Origin: Candidatus Saccharibacteria bacterium UBA3749
GTDB taxonomy: Bacteria; Patescibacteriota; Saccharimonadia; Saccharimonadales; Saccharimonadaceae
Assembly: GCA_002371235.1 (NCBI GenBank)
Contig: DFGN01000017.1
Location: 1 to 13,120, forward strand
Reading direction: 5' to 3'
Length of the DNA stretch: 13,120 nucleotides
The notes beneath the pieces are model-generated. The model was not told the origin of the DNA. It worked only from the letters and a program-made list of their open reading frames with translations, and made no database searches. Positions 6,875 through 13,120 of this stretch are shown here, in pieces. The position numbers were made by a program, and so were the translations under genes. The stretch's first letter is position 1; each line of letters begins with the position of its first letter.

Positions 6875-8684
6875 TACTACAAGACCCGGTTTTAAAAGAG
6901 AGACGCCAAAAACTATGCCGACTAATAAACCCGACAAGCCGCGTAAGATGATGGAATCATTCAAAGTCTTTCTGAAATCAATTAAGAAATATCGTTTTCC
7001 AATCTTGATTTCAATAATCTTAACTGTCGGCTCGGCTTTACTTGGACTCTTCATTCCAAAAATCCTTGGCGATATGACCACAATTGCAGTTAGTTCATAT
7101 CCAGAACTTGATTGGTCGGCGCTTGGCAGCAAAGCTATTCTCGTCATCGTTCTTTTCTTAGCTTCGGCAGTATTAAGTTATGGTCAGGCTTACATCTTAG
7201 CGATCGTATCAGCAAAATATACCAAGGATCTCAGGGAACAGATTCTTGATAAGATTTCACGTTTACCGATTGCATATTTTGACAAACATCAATATGGTGA
7301 CACTTTGTCGCGCATGGCAAATGATGTAGATGTGCTGACTACTTCCATGTCACAAGAGATTGCCGACATTTCAATGAGTTTAACTACACTGATTGGCGTA
7401 ATGATAATCATGCTCACGATTTCTGTGCCTCTATCATTAATCTCATTTGTGGTGGTGCCGATTTCAGTGCTCGTTGTGGGAAGAATCATGCGATTCGCAC
7501 AGAAATATTTCCGTGAGCAACAAAAGACCTTGGGTGTATTAAACAGCGAAATTGAAGAAGACTACTCCGGCCAGGTCGTACTAAAATCTAATTCCCACGA
7601 AGATGCTGCCCTAGCTGAGTTTGGTCGCATCAACGAGAAACTGACTATGGTTTCACGCCGCGCACAGATTTATTCATCGCTATCTTTTCCGGTAACACAT
7701 ATTTTTACCAATCTGGGTTACGTGGCGATTTGTGCACTTGGTGGCGTATTTGTAGTGCAAGGCCAAATCACAATTGGTAACATCCAAGCGTTTATCCAGT
7801 ATGTTTCACGGTTCAATCGTCCAATTACTGAGATTGCTTCGACCACCTCGACCCTGCAGGCTCTACTGGCTGCCAGCGAAAGAATTTTCGAATTCCTAAA
7901 TGAGCCGGAGGAACAACCGGATATTGAACCGGCCAGGATTATTAACAACGTGAAAGGCGCAGTCGAATTTCACAATATCAACTTTAGCTACTTGCCAGAC
8001 CGTCCTGTAATTAAAGATTTCTCGGTACGCGTAGAGCCAGGTATGAAAGTTGCTATCGTAGGGCCAACTGGTGCAGGGAAAACAACCATCATTAACTTAC
8101 TTATGAGATTCTATGAGCCCGACTCTGGCTATATCTCAATAGATGGTGTCCCGACGCGCGAAATGAGAAGGGCTGATGTGAGGAAACTATTTGGAATGGT
8201 TTTGCAGGATACTTGGTTGTTCTCAGGGAGCGTTGAAGATAACCTTCGCTACGGGAGTACAGGTGCAACTCTCGAAGAAATTAAACGTGCGGCGAAGGCA
8301 GCAAATGTCAACCATATCATTGAGGCTTTGCCAAAGGCTTATCATTCCGAGATTAGTGAAGATTCTGACAATATTTCGGCGGGCGAAAAACAACTTCTTA
8401 CTATCGCGCGCGCCATGGTGGCCAATCCACCAATGATGATACTAGATGAGGCCACCTCGAATGTCGATACGCGCACGGAACAATTAATTCAAGATTCATT
8501 CGAAAAGCTAACCCACGGCAGAACATCATTCGTGATTGCGCATCGGTTGTCTACAATCCGTAATTCGGATCTGATTCTGGTGATGCGTGATGGGGCTGTA
8601 GTGGAGCAGGGAAATCACGAAGAGCTGATGAAATTAAATGGATTCTACGCCGAATTATATAATTCACAGTTTGCAGAGGGCTAG
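6858..8684 (+). CDS. ABC exporter half-transporter, catalytic-site subunit (ABC transmembrane + NBD)
   Basis: The 608-aa partner of the preceding gene has about 45 basic, Pro-rich residues before the first helix. Transmembrane helices are near 48-68, 92-115, 170-190, 192-210, 278-300 and 305-325. The NBD starts at about 368, with Walker A GPTGAGKTT at 402-410, Q-loop Gln450, Walker B MMILDE ending in Glu531 and H-loop His562 (AHRLST), all consensus. The signature is altered to ISAGE at 506-510 instead of LSGGQ. Paired with the other subunit's intact signature this gives the working ATPase site, while its own ISAGE completes the degenerate one. The clear Shine-Dalgarno and 17-nt overlap indicate stoichiometric co-expression. 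The stop is TAG. The 84 nt after it, up to the convergent tmk, show no convincing terminator hairpin. Confidence 0.94.
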   Translation: MRTKNSTTRPGFKRETPKTMPTNKPDKPRKMMESFKVFLKSIKKYRFPILISIILTVGSALLGLFIPKILGDMTTIAVSSYPELDWSALGSKAILVIVLFLASAVLSYGQAYILAIVSAKYTKDLREQILDKISRLPIAYFDKHQYGDTLSRMANDVDVLTTSMSQEIADISMSLTTLIGVMIIMLTISVPLSLISFVVVPISVLVVGRIMRFAQKYFREQQKTLGVLNSEIEEDYSGQVVLKSNSHEDAALAEFGRINEKLTMVSRRAQIYSSLSFPVTHIFTNLGYVAICALGGVFVVQGQITIGNIQAFIQYVSRFNRPITEIASTTSTLQALLAASERIFEFLNEPEEQPDIEPARIINNVKGAVEFHNINFSYLPDRPVIKDFSVRVEPGMKVAIVGPTGAGKTTIINLLMRFYEPDSGYISIDGVPTREMRRADVRKLFGMVLQDTWLFSGSVEDNLRYGSTGATLEEIKRAAKAANVNHIIEALPKAYHSEISEDSDNISAGEKQLLTIARAMVANPPMMILDEATSNVDTRTEQLIQDSFEKLTHGRTSFVIAHRLSTIRNSDLILVMRDGAVVEQGNHEELMKLNGFYAELYNSQFAEG

Positions 8685-8768
8685 GCACAATCAGCTTTTG
8701 CTCGGTGTACAAATTAAGGGTCATCAATGATTTACGAATGAGGTACGCTCTAGTACTATTTGTATTAC

Positions 8769-9380
8769 CTAATGTTCAGACTGTAATATTTTAAGAATAT
8801 TTGCAAATACTTCTTCAATAGTACCAGCAGCGTCGATTAGACACAAATCAAAATCCTTGGCAATGTGAGGATAAGCGGCGTTGACTTTTTGCTGAAAGGT
8901 ATTCGACATTTTTTCGAAGGTCTCCTTGGCTTTGCCGCGATTACCTTGGCGAGCCAAACGTACTTCATCTGATACCGTAAGAATAAACCCATAATCAGGG
9001 TGGAAATACTTTTCAGGAAGAAGCTCTTTTGTGATGCGAATAATCTTACTGCGAGAAACTCCCTCACCATAACCTTGATAAGCCAATGTAGACCAATAAT
9101 TGCGAGCCGAAATCACAATACCGTCTCGGCGAAGGACTGGCTCGGCGATTTTTTTCCAGAGTTCTACTCTTGCCGCCGTAAATAATAGTACATTAGTAAT
9201 TGGCTCTAGGTGATAGCCACGGGTCAAAATCATATCGTGTAGGTCGTGCGCTTGCGGAAGATCGCCATCGGGCTCTTCCAGCACGACGACTTCTTTACCT
9301 GCGGATTCGTAATGCTTTTTTAGTAGTTCAGCTTGGGTGGACTTACCGGTGCCATCCTGACCTTCAATGACTATATACAT
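8769..9380 (-). CDS. tmk: Thymidylate kinase (dTMP kinase)
   Basis: Phosphorylates dTMP to dTDP in the cytoplasm, the shared last step of dTTP supply after either de novo synthesis or thymidine salvage. At 203 aa it is of normal length. The P-loop is GQDGTGKST at 7-15, followed by EEPDG at 35-39 (family EPGG), LFTAARVELW around 66-75 and STLAYQGYGEG at 97-107. The DR(Y/F) motif usual before SxxAYQG reads SARNYW, keeping Arg93 but replacing the Asp with Ala. The lid region at about 143-165 is Lys/Arg-rich but lacks a clear DR pair. These could be lineage-typical changes. The start overlaps the end of tdk by 10 nt, so the two kinases are translated from one message. AAAGG lies 8 nt before the ATG. 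The stop is TAG. Confidence 0.92.
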   Translation of the reverse strand: MYIVIEGQDGTGKSTQAELLKKHYESAGKEVVVLEEPDGDLPQAHDLHDMILTRGYHLEPITNVLLFTAARVELWKKIAEPVLRRDGIVISARNYWSTLAYQGYGEGVSRSKIIRITKELLPEKYFHPDYGFILTVSDEVRLARQGNRGKAKETFEKMSNTFQQKVNAAYPHIAKDFDLCLIDAAGTIEEVFANILKILQSEH

Positions 9381-9958
9381 TTTAGATGCCTTTCATAACA
9401 CGCAGGGCAGAGAGCACGATATTCAATCTTACTCTTGCCATCGTCAATTAAAATATCTGGGCCGTCAGCAACCAATTTGCCATCCAGAAACCTAGCATTA
9501 TAGGTAGCTTTATGGCCACATTCGCAGATGGTTTTGATCTCTTCAATATCATGCGCAATCTGCAACAAGCGCGTAGCGCCTTCGAAGCCACCATCTTCAC
9601 GGCGGAAGTTTAGGCGAAGCCCATAACACATAACAGGAATATTTAGTTTAATCGTAACCATCATTAATTGATCAACTTGCGCTGGCGTGAGAAATTGTGA
9701 TTCGTCGACTAGAATACATTGGACATCGGGATAATCCCTAGAGATGATTTCAAATAAGTCGGTTGCGCGATCGAAGCATATATTGGTCTCGCGCTCGGGG
9801 CCAATCCTAGTATATAGCTTAGTACCATGCTTAGTGTCGGTCTTGGGTTTTATTACGCAGACCTTGTGTCCACGCTCTTCGTAGTTGAATGCGACCTGGA
9901 GTAACTGCATTGTCTTGCCGCAGCCCATCGCACCATACCTAAAATAAAGCTTCGCCAT
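9371..9958 (-). CDS. tdk: Thymidine kinase (type II, zinc-containing)
   Basis: Phosphorylates thymidine (and deoxyuridine) to the monophosphate with ATP, feeding Tmk encoded immediately downstream. The 195-aa length is typical. Visible motifs are P-loop GAMGCGKT at 9-16, DESQF at 85-89 with likely catalytic Glu86, and YGLRLNF at 112-118 (family YGLRTDF). A zinc site comprises Cys145/Cys147 and Cys184/Cys187. The first pair is spaced CxC rather than the usual CxxC, which is unusual but leaves four cysteines. The ATG is only 6 nt after a TATAAT box, so the mRNA is predicted to be leaderless. It heads a two-gene operon with tmk. For a host-dependent, reduced-genome bacterium, salvage of thymidine would be important, but that is inference. 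Confidence 0.95.
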   Translation of the reverse strand: MAKLYFRYGAMGCGKTMQLLQVAFNYEERGHKVCVIKPKTDTKHGTKLYTRIGPERETNICFDRATDLFEIISRDYPDVQCILVDESQFLTPAQVDQLMMVTIKLNIPVMCYGLRLNFRREDGGFEGATRLLQIAHDIEEIKTICECGHKATYNARFLDGKLVADGPDILIDDGKSKIEYRALCPACYERHLKCI

Positions 9959-9964
9959 AGGAAT

Positions 9965-9970
9965 ATTATA
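9965..9970 (-). promoter_or_regulatory. -10 box of tdk-tmk; leaderless transcript predicted
   Basis: The minus strand reads TATAAT followed by ATTCCT and then the ATG of tdk. With a normal start 7 nt after the box, the first transcribed base would be the A of the ATG. No -35 or Shine-Dalgarno is evident. Confidence 0.6.
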
Positions 9971-10018
9971 ATCGATTTTTACAATAATTGTTAGTCTTTC
10001 ACGGCTAGATTATTCGTG

Positions 10019-10024
10019 TATAAT
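10019..10024 (+). promoter_or_regulatory. -10 box of ung; leaderless transcript predicted
   Basis: TATAAT is followed by GGAAAC and the ATG at 10031, the same 6-nt spacing as for tdk. The upstream in-frame GTG at 10016 overlaps this box and would not be transcribed, so it is rejected as the start. TTTCAC at 9997-10002 is a weak -35 candidate, 16 nt away. Confidence 0.6.
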
Positions 10025-10030
10025 GGAAAC

Positions 10031-10678
10031 ATGCATGAGAGTTGGAAAAGTTTTTTAGCCGCGGAGTTCAAAAAGCCCTATTTTAAGGAACTGGCTGAAT
10101 TTTTACACGCAGAGTACGAGAATAAGACAGTTTTTCCGCGCAAAGAATTGGTGTTTCGAGCTTTTAAAACAGATTTAAATGACGTAAAAGTCGTCATCTT
10201 GGGACAGGACCCATATCACACCCCGGGCGCAGCGGAGGGGCTAGCGTTCTCGGTGCCAAATTCACAGCCGATGCCACCTTCTCTAGTTAATATCTATAAG
10301 GAGATTGACTCCGATATTGGTAGGCATGCCAATCCTGGCGGAAGTCTTACTAATTGGCAGAAGCAGGGTGTACTACTTTTAAATACGGTACTAACCGTAG
10401 AAGCGCATAAACCAAAATCACACGCTGGCAAAGGTTGGGAGATATTTACAACCGCCACGATTGAATATCTGAACCGCGTGAGACCACATTTGGTGTTTAT
10501 TCTATGGGGAAGAGATGCACGGAACAAAAAACCATTGATCGATGCCTCCCGCCATTTAATCTTAGAGTCAGCACATCCTTCACCCTTGTCGGCTTATGCT
10601 GGGTTTTTTGGTAGTAAACCATTTTCGAAATGTAATCAGTTTTTGACACAACACGGTATGGAACCGATTGTGTGGTAA
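10031..10678 (+). CDS. ung: Uracil-DNA glycosylase, family 1
   Basis: Removes uracil from DNA to start base-excision repair. Counted from the ATG at 10031 it is 215 aa, normal for the family. Motifs in order are ILGQDPYHT at 56-64 with the water-activating Asp60, GLAFSVP at 70-76 (uracil-stacking Phe), VLLLNTVLTV at 114-123 with Asn118 for uracil recognition, VFILWG at 155-160, and HPSPLSAYAGFFG at 182-194 with the catalytic His182. All key residues are present. It stands divergently from tdk and convergently with a dCMP deaminase. That neighbour makes dUMP, so the cluster combines dTTP supply with removal of misincorporated uracil. A TATAAT box ends 6 nt before the ATG, indicating a leaderless mRNA. 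The 83 nt after the TAA stop hold only a weak 6-bp hairpin (10707-10721). Confidence 0.96.
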   Translation: MHESWKSFLAAEFKKPYFKELAEFLHAEYENKTVFPRKELVFRAFKTDLNDVKVVILGQDPYHTPGAAEGLAFSVPNSQPMPPSLVNIYKEIDSDIGRHANPGGSLTNWQKQGVLLLNTVLTVEAHKPKSHAGKGWEIFTTATIEYLNRVRPHLVFILWGRDARNKKPLIDASRHLILESAHPSPLSAYAGFFGSKPFSKCNQFLTQHGMEPIVW

Positions 10679-10761
10679 TCTTGGTTTTGCGCCGTTGTTT
10701 TGCGGTATCTTGATGCAAGATTATACAAAAAGCGTTGCTCTGATTTTCTTAGAAAACAAGA

Positions 10762-11331
10762 CTATGCGAGTTTAGAGGTTGGTTCGACCCATTTAATAAG
10801 ACGTTGATACTCAGGGGAATCTACTGGATATGAATCTAGAATATCTGCTATATAAGTCTTACCATTAGTGAGATTTAGAGTTTCGACTTCTGGCATCGAA
10901 GAAAGAAGTCGTATTACTGCCTCATCGGTGTCAATATTAGTCATAGATCGTTTCGGGTCAGTGGAGTGCGAATGAACACGAAGTTCTCGATAAACAAACC
11001 GCTTAATACCAGCCTGAAGGCAGTGCTTCAGACAATTATCACAAGTTGCCACTCGGTTATAAATTGTGCAGCCAGTCAAATCCTGGTGGGCAAATAGCAC
11101 AGCATTCATTTCAGAATGGACAACAAACAAGTATTTCATCGGCCGTTCAGATAGCGTGAGCTTAGACTCGTCGGCGCTTTGAACTAAACCGTTATAACCA
11201 GTAGAAACTACACGCTTATTTTTATCAACAATTACGCAGCCCATTTTGGAGGATGGATCCTTGGACTTTTCGCTCACCGCCTCGGCAATTTTCATAAAAT
11301 ATTCATCCCATTCGTGTTGTTTCTGATTCAT
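10762..11331 (-). CDS. dCMP/deoxycytidylate deaminase-family protein
   Basis: A 189-aa member of the zinc-dependent cytidine/dCMP deaminase fold. It probably converts dCMP to dUMP, the substrate for dTMP synthesis. The zinc site is visible as HSE at 72-74 (usually HAE, with Glu74 as proton shuttle) and CDNC at 97-100 (usually PCxxC; a Thr precedes the first Cys). The region from WDEYFMKIAEAVSEKSKDPS through GYNG is typical of dCMP deaminases and ComEB. A tail of about 60 residues after the core is longer than in minimal family members and has no motif I recognise. The substrate could also be another (deoxy)cytidine nucleotide. The start is supported by AAGGAG 5 nt upstream and TATAAT at 11349-11354. 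It converges on ung, and the two stops are 83 nt apart. Confidence 0.87.
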   Translation of the reverse strand: MNQKQHEWDEYFMKIAEAVSEKSKDPSSKMGCVIVDKNKRVVSTGYNGLVQSADESKLTLSERPMKYLFVVHSEMNAVLFAHQDLTGCTIYNRVATCDNCLKHCLQAGIKRFVYRELRVHSHSTDPKRSMTNIDTDEAVIRLLSSMPEVETLNLTNGKTYIADILDSYPVDSPEYQRLIKWVEPTSKLA

Positions 11332-11336
11332 TTGAA

Positions 11337-11342
11337 CTCCTT
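11337..11342 (-). promoter_or_regulatory. Ribosome-binding site of the dCMP deaminase gene
   Basis: The minus strand reads AAGGAG, 5 nt before the ATG at 11331. This is one of the few canonical Shine-Dalgarno sites in the window and confirms the start. Confidence 0.7.
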
Positions 11343-11348
11343 TTTTAT

Positions 11349-11354
11349 ATTATA
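11349..11354 (-). promoter_or_regulatory. -10 box of the dCMP deaminase gene
   Basis: A perfect TATAAT on the minus strand lies 17 nt before the ATG, leaving a leader of about 10-12 nt that just accommodates the Shine-Dalgarno. No clear -35 is visible. Confidence 0.55.
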
Positions 11355-11435
11355 TCATGGGGTGAGAGAAGTGAGGCTACAAATAACTCTGCAGTAGTGG
11401 ATGAATGACTAGCGACAGACGCATTCTTACATCAG

Positions 11436-11472
11436 AAAAAGTGCAACTTTTGGGGTTCATTGCATTTTGGGG
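11436..11472 (-). terminator. Weak terminator-like hairpin and TTTTGGGG repeats after the FISUMP gene
   Basis: Downstream of the FISUMP stop the minus strand reads AAAAGT-TGC-ACTTTT plus T (11451 to 11436), a 6-bp stem whose second arm is itself the U-run, so its strength as a terminator is doubtful. Just upstream on the plus strand TTTTGGGG occurs twice (11448-11455 and 11465-11472), 17 nt apart, within similar surroundings (TGCA before each). Confidence 0.3.
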
Positions 11473-11486
11473 GACAGTTCAGCGAG

Positions 11487-11681
11487 CTACTGAGCCAGGC
11501 AGCGGACTGTGAGGCCGCCGTACTTGTCGTAGTTGGAGGTATCCGGGCCGACGCCCTCGGAGTAGAAGCCCAAGTCGTAGGCGTAGGAGCTACCGTGGGC
11601 GGTACGAGACCAGTAGCCGCCGTAGATGCCGCGACCGCCTGCGACTGAGCCGTTCCAGTCGCCGGAGTAGAGGAAGTTGTT
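11487..11681 (-). other. GC-rich, NNC-codon 3' cassette of the FISUMP gene (candidate DGR variable repeat)
   Basis: From the codons for NNFLYSGDW onward, 47 of the last 64 sense codons end in C and all eight Tyr codons are TAC. G+C is about 64% by hand count (11521-11670), against about 43% at 12001-12120 in the same gene. The encoded segment is dense in Gly, Tyr, Ser, Asp and Asn, interspersed with fixed family residues (YWSRTA, VRC). In diversity-generating retroelements, adenines of template AAC codons are randomised, leaving NNC codons at the 3' end of a C-type-lectin-like gene. That pattern fits, but no reverse transcriptase or template repeat is in this window, so an imported GC-rich module is an equal alternative. 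Confidence 0.45.
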
Positions 11682-13120
11682 AGGATAAGTGCGCCATCTA
11701 TTGGAGGCTTCTGGTGTACTTTGGGTGCTACCAGTGCCACCCATTGCAGAGTCTAGAGCACTGAATTGTCCGCCTGTTTTACCAGTGGGTAGACTCCAAC
11801 CATTGGGGCAGATATCGCCTGTAGCATTACCGCCTGCTTGGCTATATGTACGAGTACCAGCTGTAGCTGCATACCAGTTGTAGTAGTTGCCATAGCTATA
11901 GATGTCGCTTGTTTGTGAGCCGGTAGTGTTGTTAGTGAAGGAGATAATGCTATTGGTGTTTAGTTTGTTTTGGTTAATACAAGTTTCATTGTTATCCGTA
12001 CACCATTCATTACTTGTGGCGGATAGAGCAGTGAGGGTACTGGCTGGATTATTGGTATTAGTGGAGTTTAGAGTGATTGGGCTGTTATTGCTGTCTGTAT
12101 CAGCCAGTCTTAAGTTTTCTATCATCCAGCAATTACCGTCAGCTAGTTTAGATACGGCATAGACGTTATTGTCTCTAGTATCGGTTAGACCTATGACTTG
12201 GTTAGTATTTAATGCACTACAACCATTCCAACCTTGGAGATTGCCAGTACTTTCTACCCAGTGAGCGTAGAGAGTGAATCCATTGTCTGTCATATCTTGA
12301 GTAACTGGAATGGTTTGATTGGGTCCATAGTTAGTACCAGACATATCGGCTTTATCATTCCAACCCGCAAAGCCATAGCCATCACGTTTGAAGTTAGAGG
12401 CTTGGAGGGTAATGTTTTCTACATAGACACCTTCTTGGTATGGGAGAGTATTGATGTCTACATTATTCCAATCACTATCGTTGCAATATGTAGCATTGTC
12501 TGTACCGTTAACACAACTACTCCAATCCCTATCCTGAAGGTTTTGGTCACTCATAGTGCCTTCTATCTCGTTTATGTCTGCATTCGCATCATAGCAAATA
12601 TAGCCAGGCTCACAATTGGAAGTGCTTGGAGTAGCAGATGATGGATGCACCAATGTGTATATTACCTGCCCACTATACGTATCCGCCGGTTGAGTTTTAG
12701 ATATATAGGCAGCGTAGGTAGTAGTTAGTTTAACTCCACCAGTAGTATTAGTCATATCAGTTCCTGAGTTCTTATGAGCTACTTTAACGTATTCGTTTGG
12801 GACTACGTGATAGTTACTAAATGAAGCTTGAGTTGCACCTGATTCTGCTTGACTTGGAAGTGCTACATTGGGAGCAGAATCAATGGTGAAAGCATTGTCA
12901 GTTGAAGTATCTCCACTATCCTGAGTCATAGTAAGCTTCATAGCCCAGTTAGACATATCTGGATTACCAGCAGATGTTGCAGTACCTGATTCTATAGCTG
13001 CATTACCACTTGACGAAGTTCCTACTAGTTTATTACTCTTTGTCCCTCCTACTTCATTTCCTGTATATCCTGCTGCATAGATAGCGAATCCTTCGTTATC
13101 ATTACAGAATGCATGGAGTG
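11487..13120 (-). CDS. Secreted FISUMP-domain protein with InlB B-repeat (5' end beyond right edge)
   Basis: The frame is open to the right edge, giving 543 visible residues; the ATG at 12956 is only an internal Met, because 54 further residues precede it in frame. Visible residues 1 to about 160 (FCNDNEGFAIYAAGYTGNE ... NWAMKL ... YAAYISKTQPADTYSGQ) form the N-terminal domain shared with the left-edge protein. About 234-287 is an InlB/Listeria-Bacteroides repeat (GVYVENITL ... GYGFAGWN ... FTLYAHW). From about 295 to the end is a Fibrobacter succinogenes major-paralogue domain (GCSALN, LADGNCWMIENLRL, ICPNGWSLPTG, GGYWSRTA, LTVRC). The signal peptide is presumably off the window; no C-terminal anchor is visible. 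It is probably an extracellular adhesive or binding protein. The last ~64 codons switch sharply in base composition and codon use (see separate feature). Confidence 0.9.
   Translation of the reverse strand, partial: LHAFCNDNEGFAIYAAGYTGNEVGGTKSNKLVGTSSSGNAAIESGTATSAGNPDMSNWAMKLTMTQDSGDTSTDNAFTIDSAPNVALPSQAESGATQASFSNYHVVPNEYVKVAHKNSGTDMTNTTGGVKLTTTYAAYISKTQPADTYSGQVIYTLVHPSSATPSTSNCEPGYICYDANADINEIEGTMSDQNLQDRDWSSCVNGTDNATYCNDSDWNNVDINTLPYQEGVYVENITLQASNFKRDGYGFAGWNDKADMSGTNYGPNQTIPVTQDMTDNGFTLYAHWVESTGNLQGWNGCSALNTNQVIGLTDTRDNNVYAVSKLADGNCWMIENLRLADTDSNNSPITLNSTNTNNPASTLTALSATSNEWCTDNNETCINQNKLNTNSIISFTNNTTGSQTSDIYSYGNYYNWYAATAGTRTYSQAGGNATGDICPNGWSLPTGKTGGQFSALDSAMGGTGSTQSTPEASNRWRTYPNNFLYSGDWNGSVAGGRGIYGGYWSRTAHGSSYAYDLGFYSEGVGPDTSNYDKYGGLTVRCLAQ

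Noticed and set aside
8685..8768. Terminator between the convergent ABC and tmk genes.
   Set aside because: Only short or scattered complementarities (for example GTAC repeats) are present and there is no stem followed by a T-run.
10016..10030. A GTG start for ung, five codons upstream.
   Set aside because: The GTG overlaps the TATAAT box, so it would not be in the transcript.
10679..10761. Terminator between ung and the dCMP deaminase gene.
   Set aside because: A 6-bp hairpin (10707-10721) and a 5-bp one near 10743 are present, but neither has a GC-rich stem or proper U-run, so they are not called.
12234..12641. Plus-strand open frame of 135 codons opposite the FISUMP gene.
   Set aside because: No recognisable domain or ribosome-binding site. 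It is antisense to a strongly supported gene with low-complexity composition.
12954..12956. The ATG at 12956 as the true start of the FISUMP protein.
   Set aside because: The frame stays open for 54 more codons to the window edge, and those residues match the conserved N-terminal domain (FCNDNEG) of the left-edge paralogue.
1..13120. UGA recoded to glycine, as in Gracilibacteria and Absconditabacteria.
   Set aside because: All conserved genes are full length in the standard code with no in-frame UGA.

Overview
The window looks like a chromosomal segment of a small-genome Candidate Phyla Radiation bacterium, most likely Candidatus Saccharibacteria (TM7). This rests on three things: the architecture of the secreted protein at the right edge (signal-peptide-type N-terminal domain, InlB/Listeria-Bacteroides repeat, Fibrobacter succinogenes major-paralogue 'FISUMP' domain), compact housekeeping genes with short or overlapping junctions, and a salvage-heavy nucleotide gene set. 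The lineage is inferred from family resemblance, not from a marker gene. Translation uses the standard code: no large ORF needs UGA read as a sense codon. All 11 stops in the window are UAA or UAG.

Layout. Positions 1-305 (minus) hold the N-terminus of a secreted protein that runs off the left edge. Positions 411-2620 (minus) are a queA-tgt operon for tRNA queuosine modification; queA carries a striking palindromic in-frame insertion. Positions 2621-2834 are a divergent promoter region with duplicated palindromes. Positions 2835-5100 (plus) encode an AI-2E-family permease-like protein and a lysylphosphatidylglycerol-synthase-TM/flippase-like membrane protein, 4 nt apart. Positions 5120-8684 (plus) are two overlapping half-transporter genes that form a heterodimeric ABC exporter with complementary degenerate sites. 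Positions 8769-9958 (minus) are tdk-tmk. Position 10031-10678 (plus) is ung. Positions 10762-11331 (minus) encode a dCMP deaminase. Positions 11487-13120 (minus, 5' end off the window) encode a FISUMP/InlB-repeat surface protein.

How the genes fit together. Thymidine kinase, thymidylate kinase, dCMP deaminase and uracil-DNA glycosylase form a dTTP-supply and uracil-exclusion group, on both strands but adjacent. The block of ordinary genes is framed by two related secreted proteins: the left fragment ends, and the right fragment begins, in the same conserved segment around CNDNEG.

Features that stand out: the palindromic element inside queA; an abrupt switch to C-ending codons in the last ~64 codons of the FISUMP gene, which resembles the variable repeat of a diversity-generating retroelement although no reverse transcriptase or template is in the window; several promoters whose -10 box sits so close to the ATG that the mRNAs should be leaderless or nearly so; and duplicated palindromes between queA and the AI-2E-family gene. 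No tRNA, rRNA, CRISPR array or insertion sequence was found. No gene-free stretch exceeds 300 bases.
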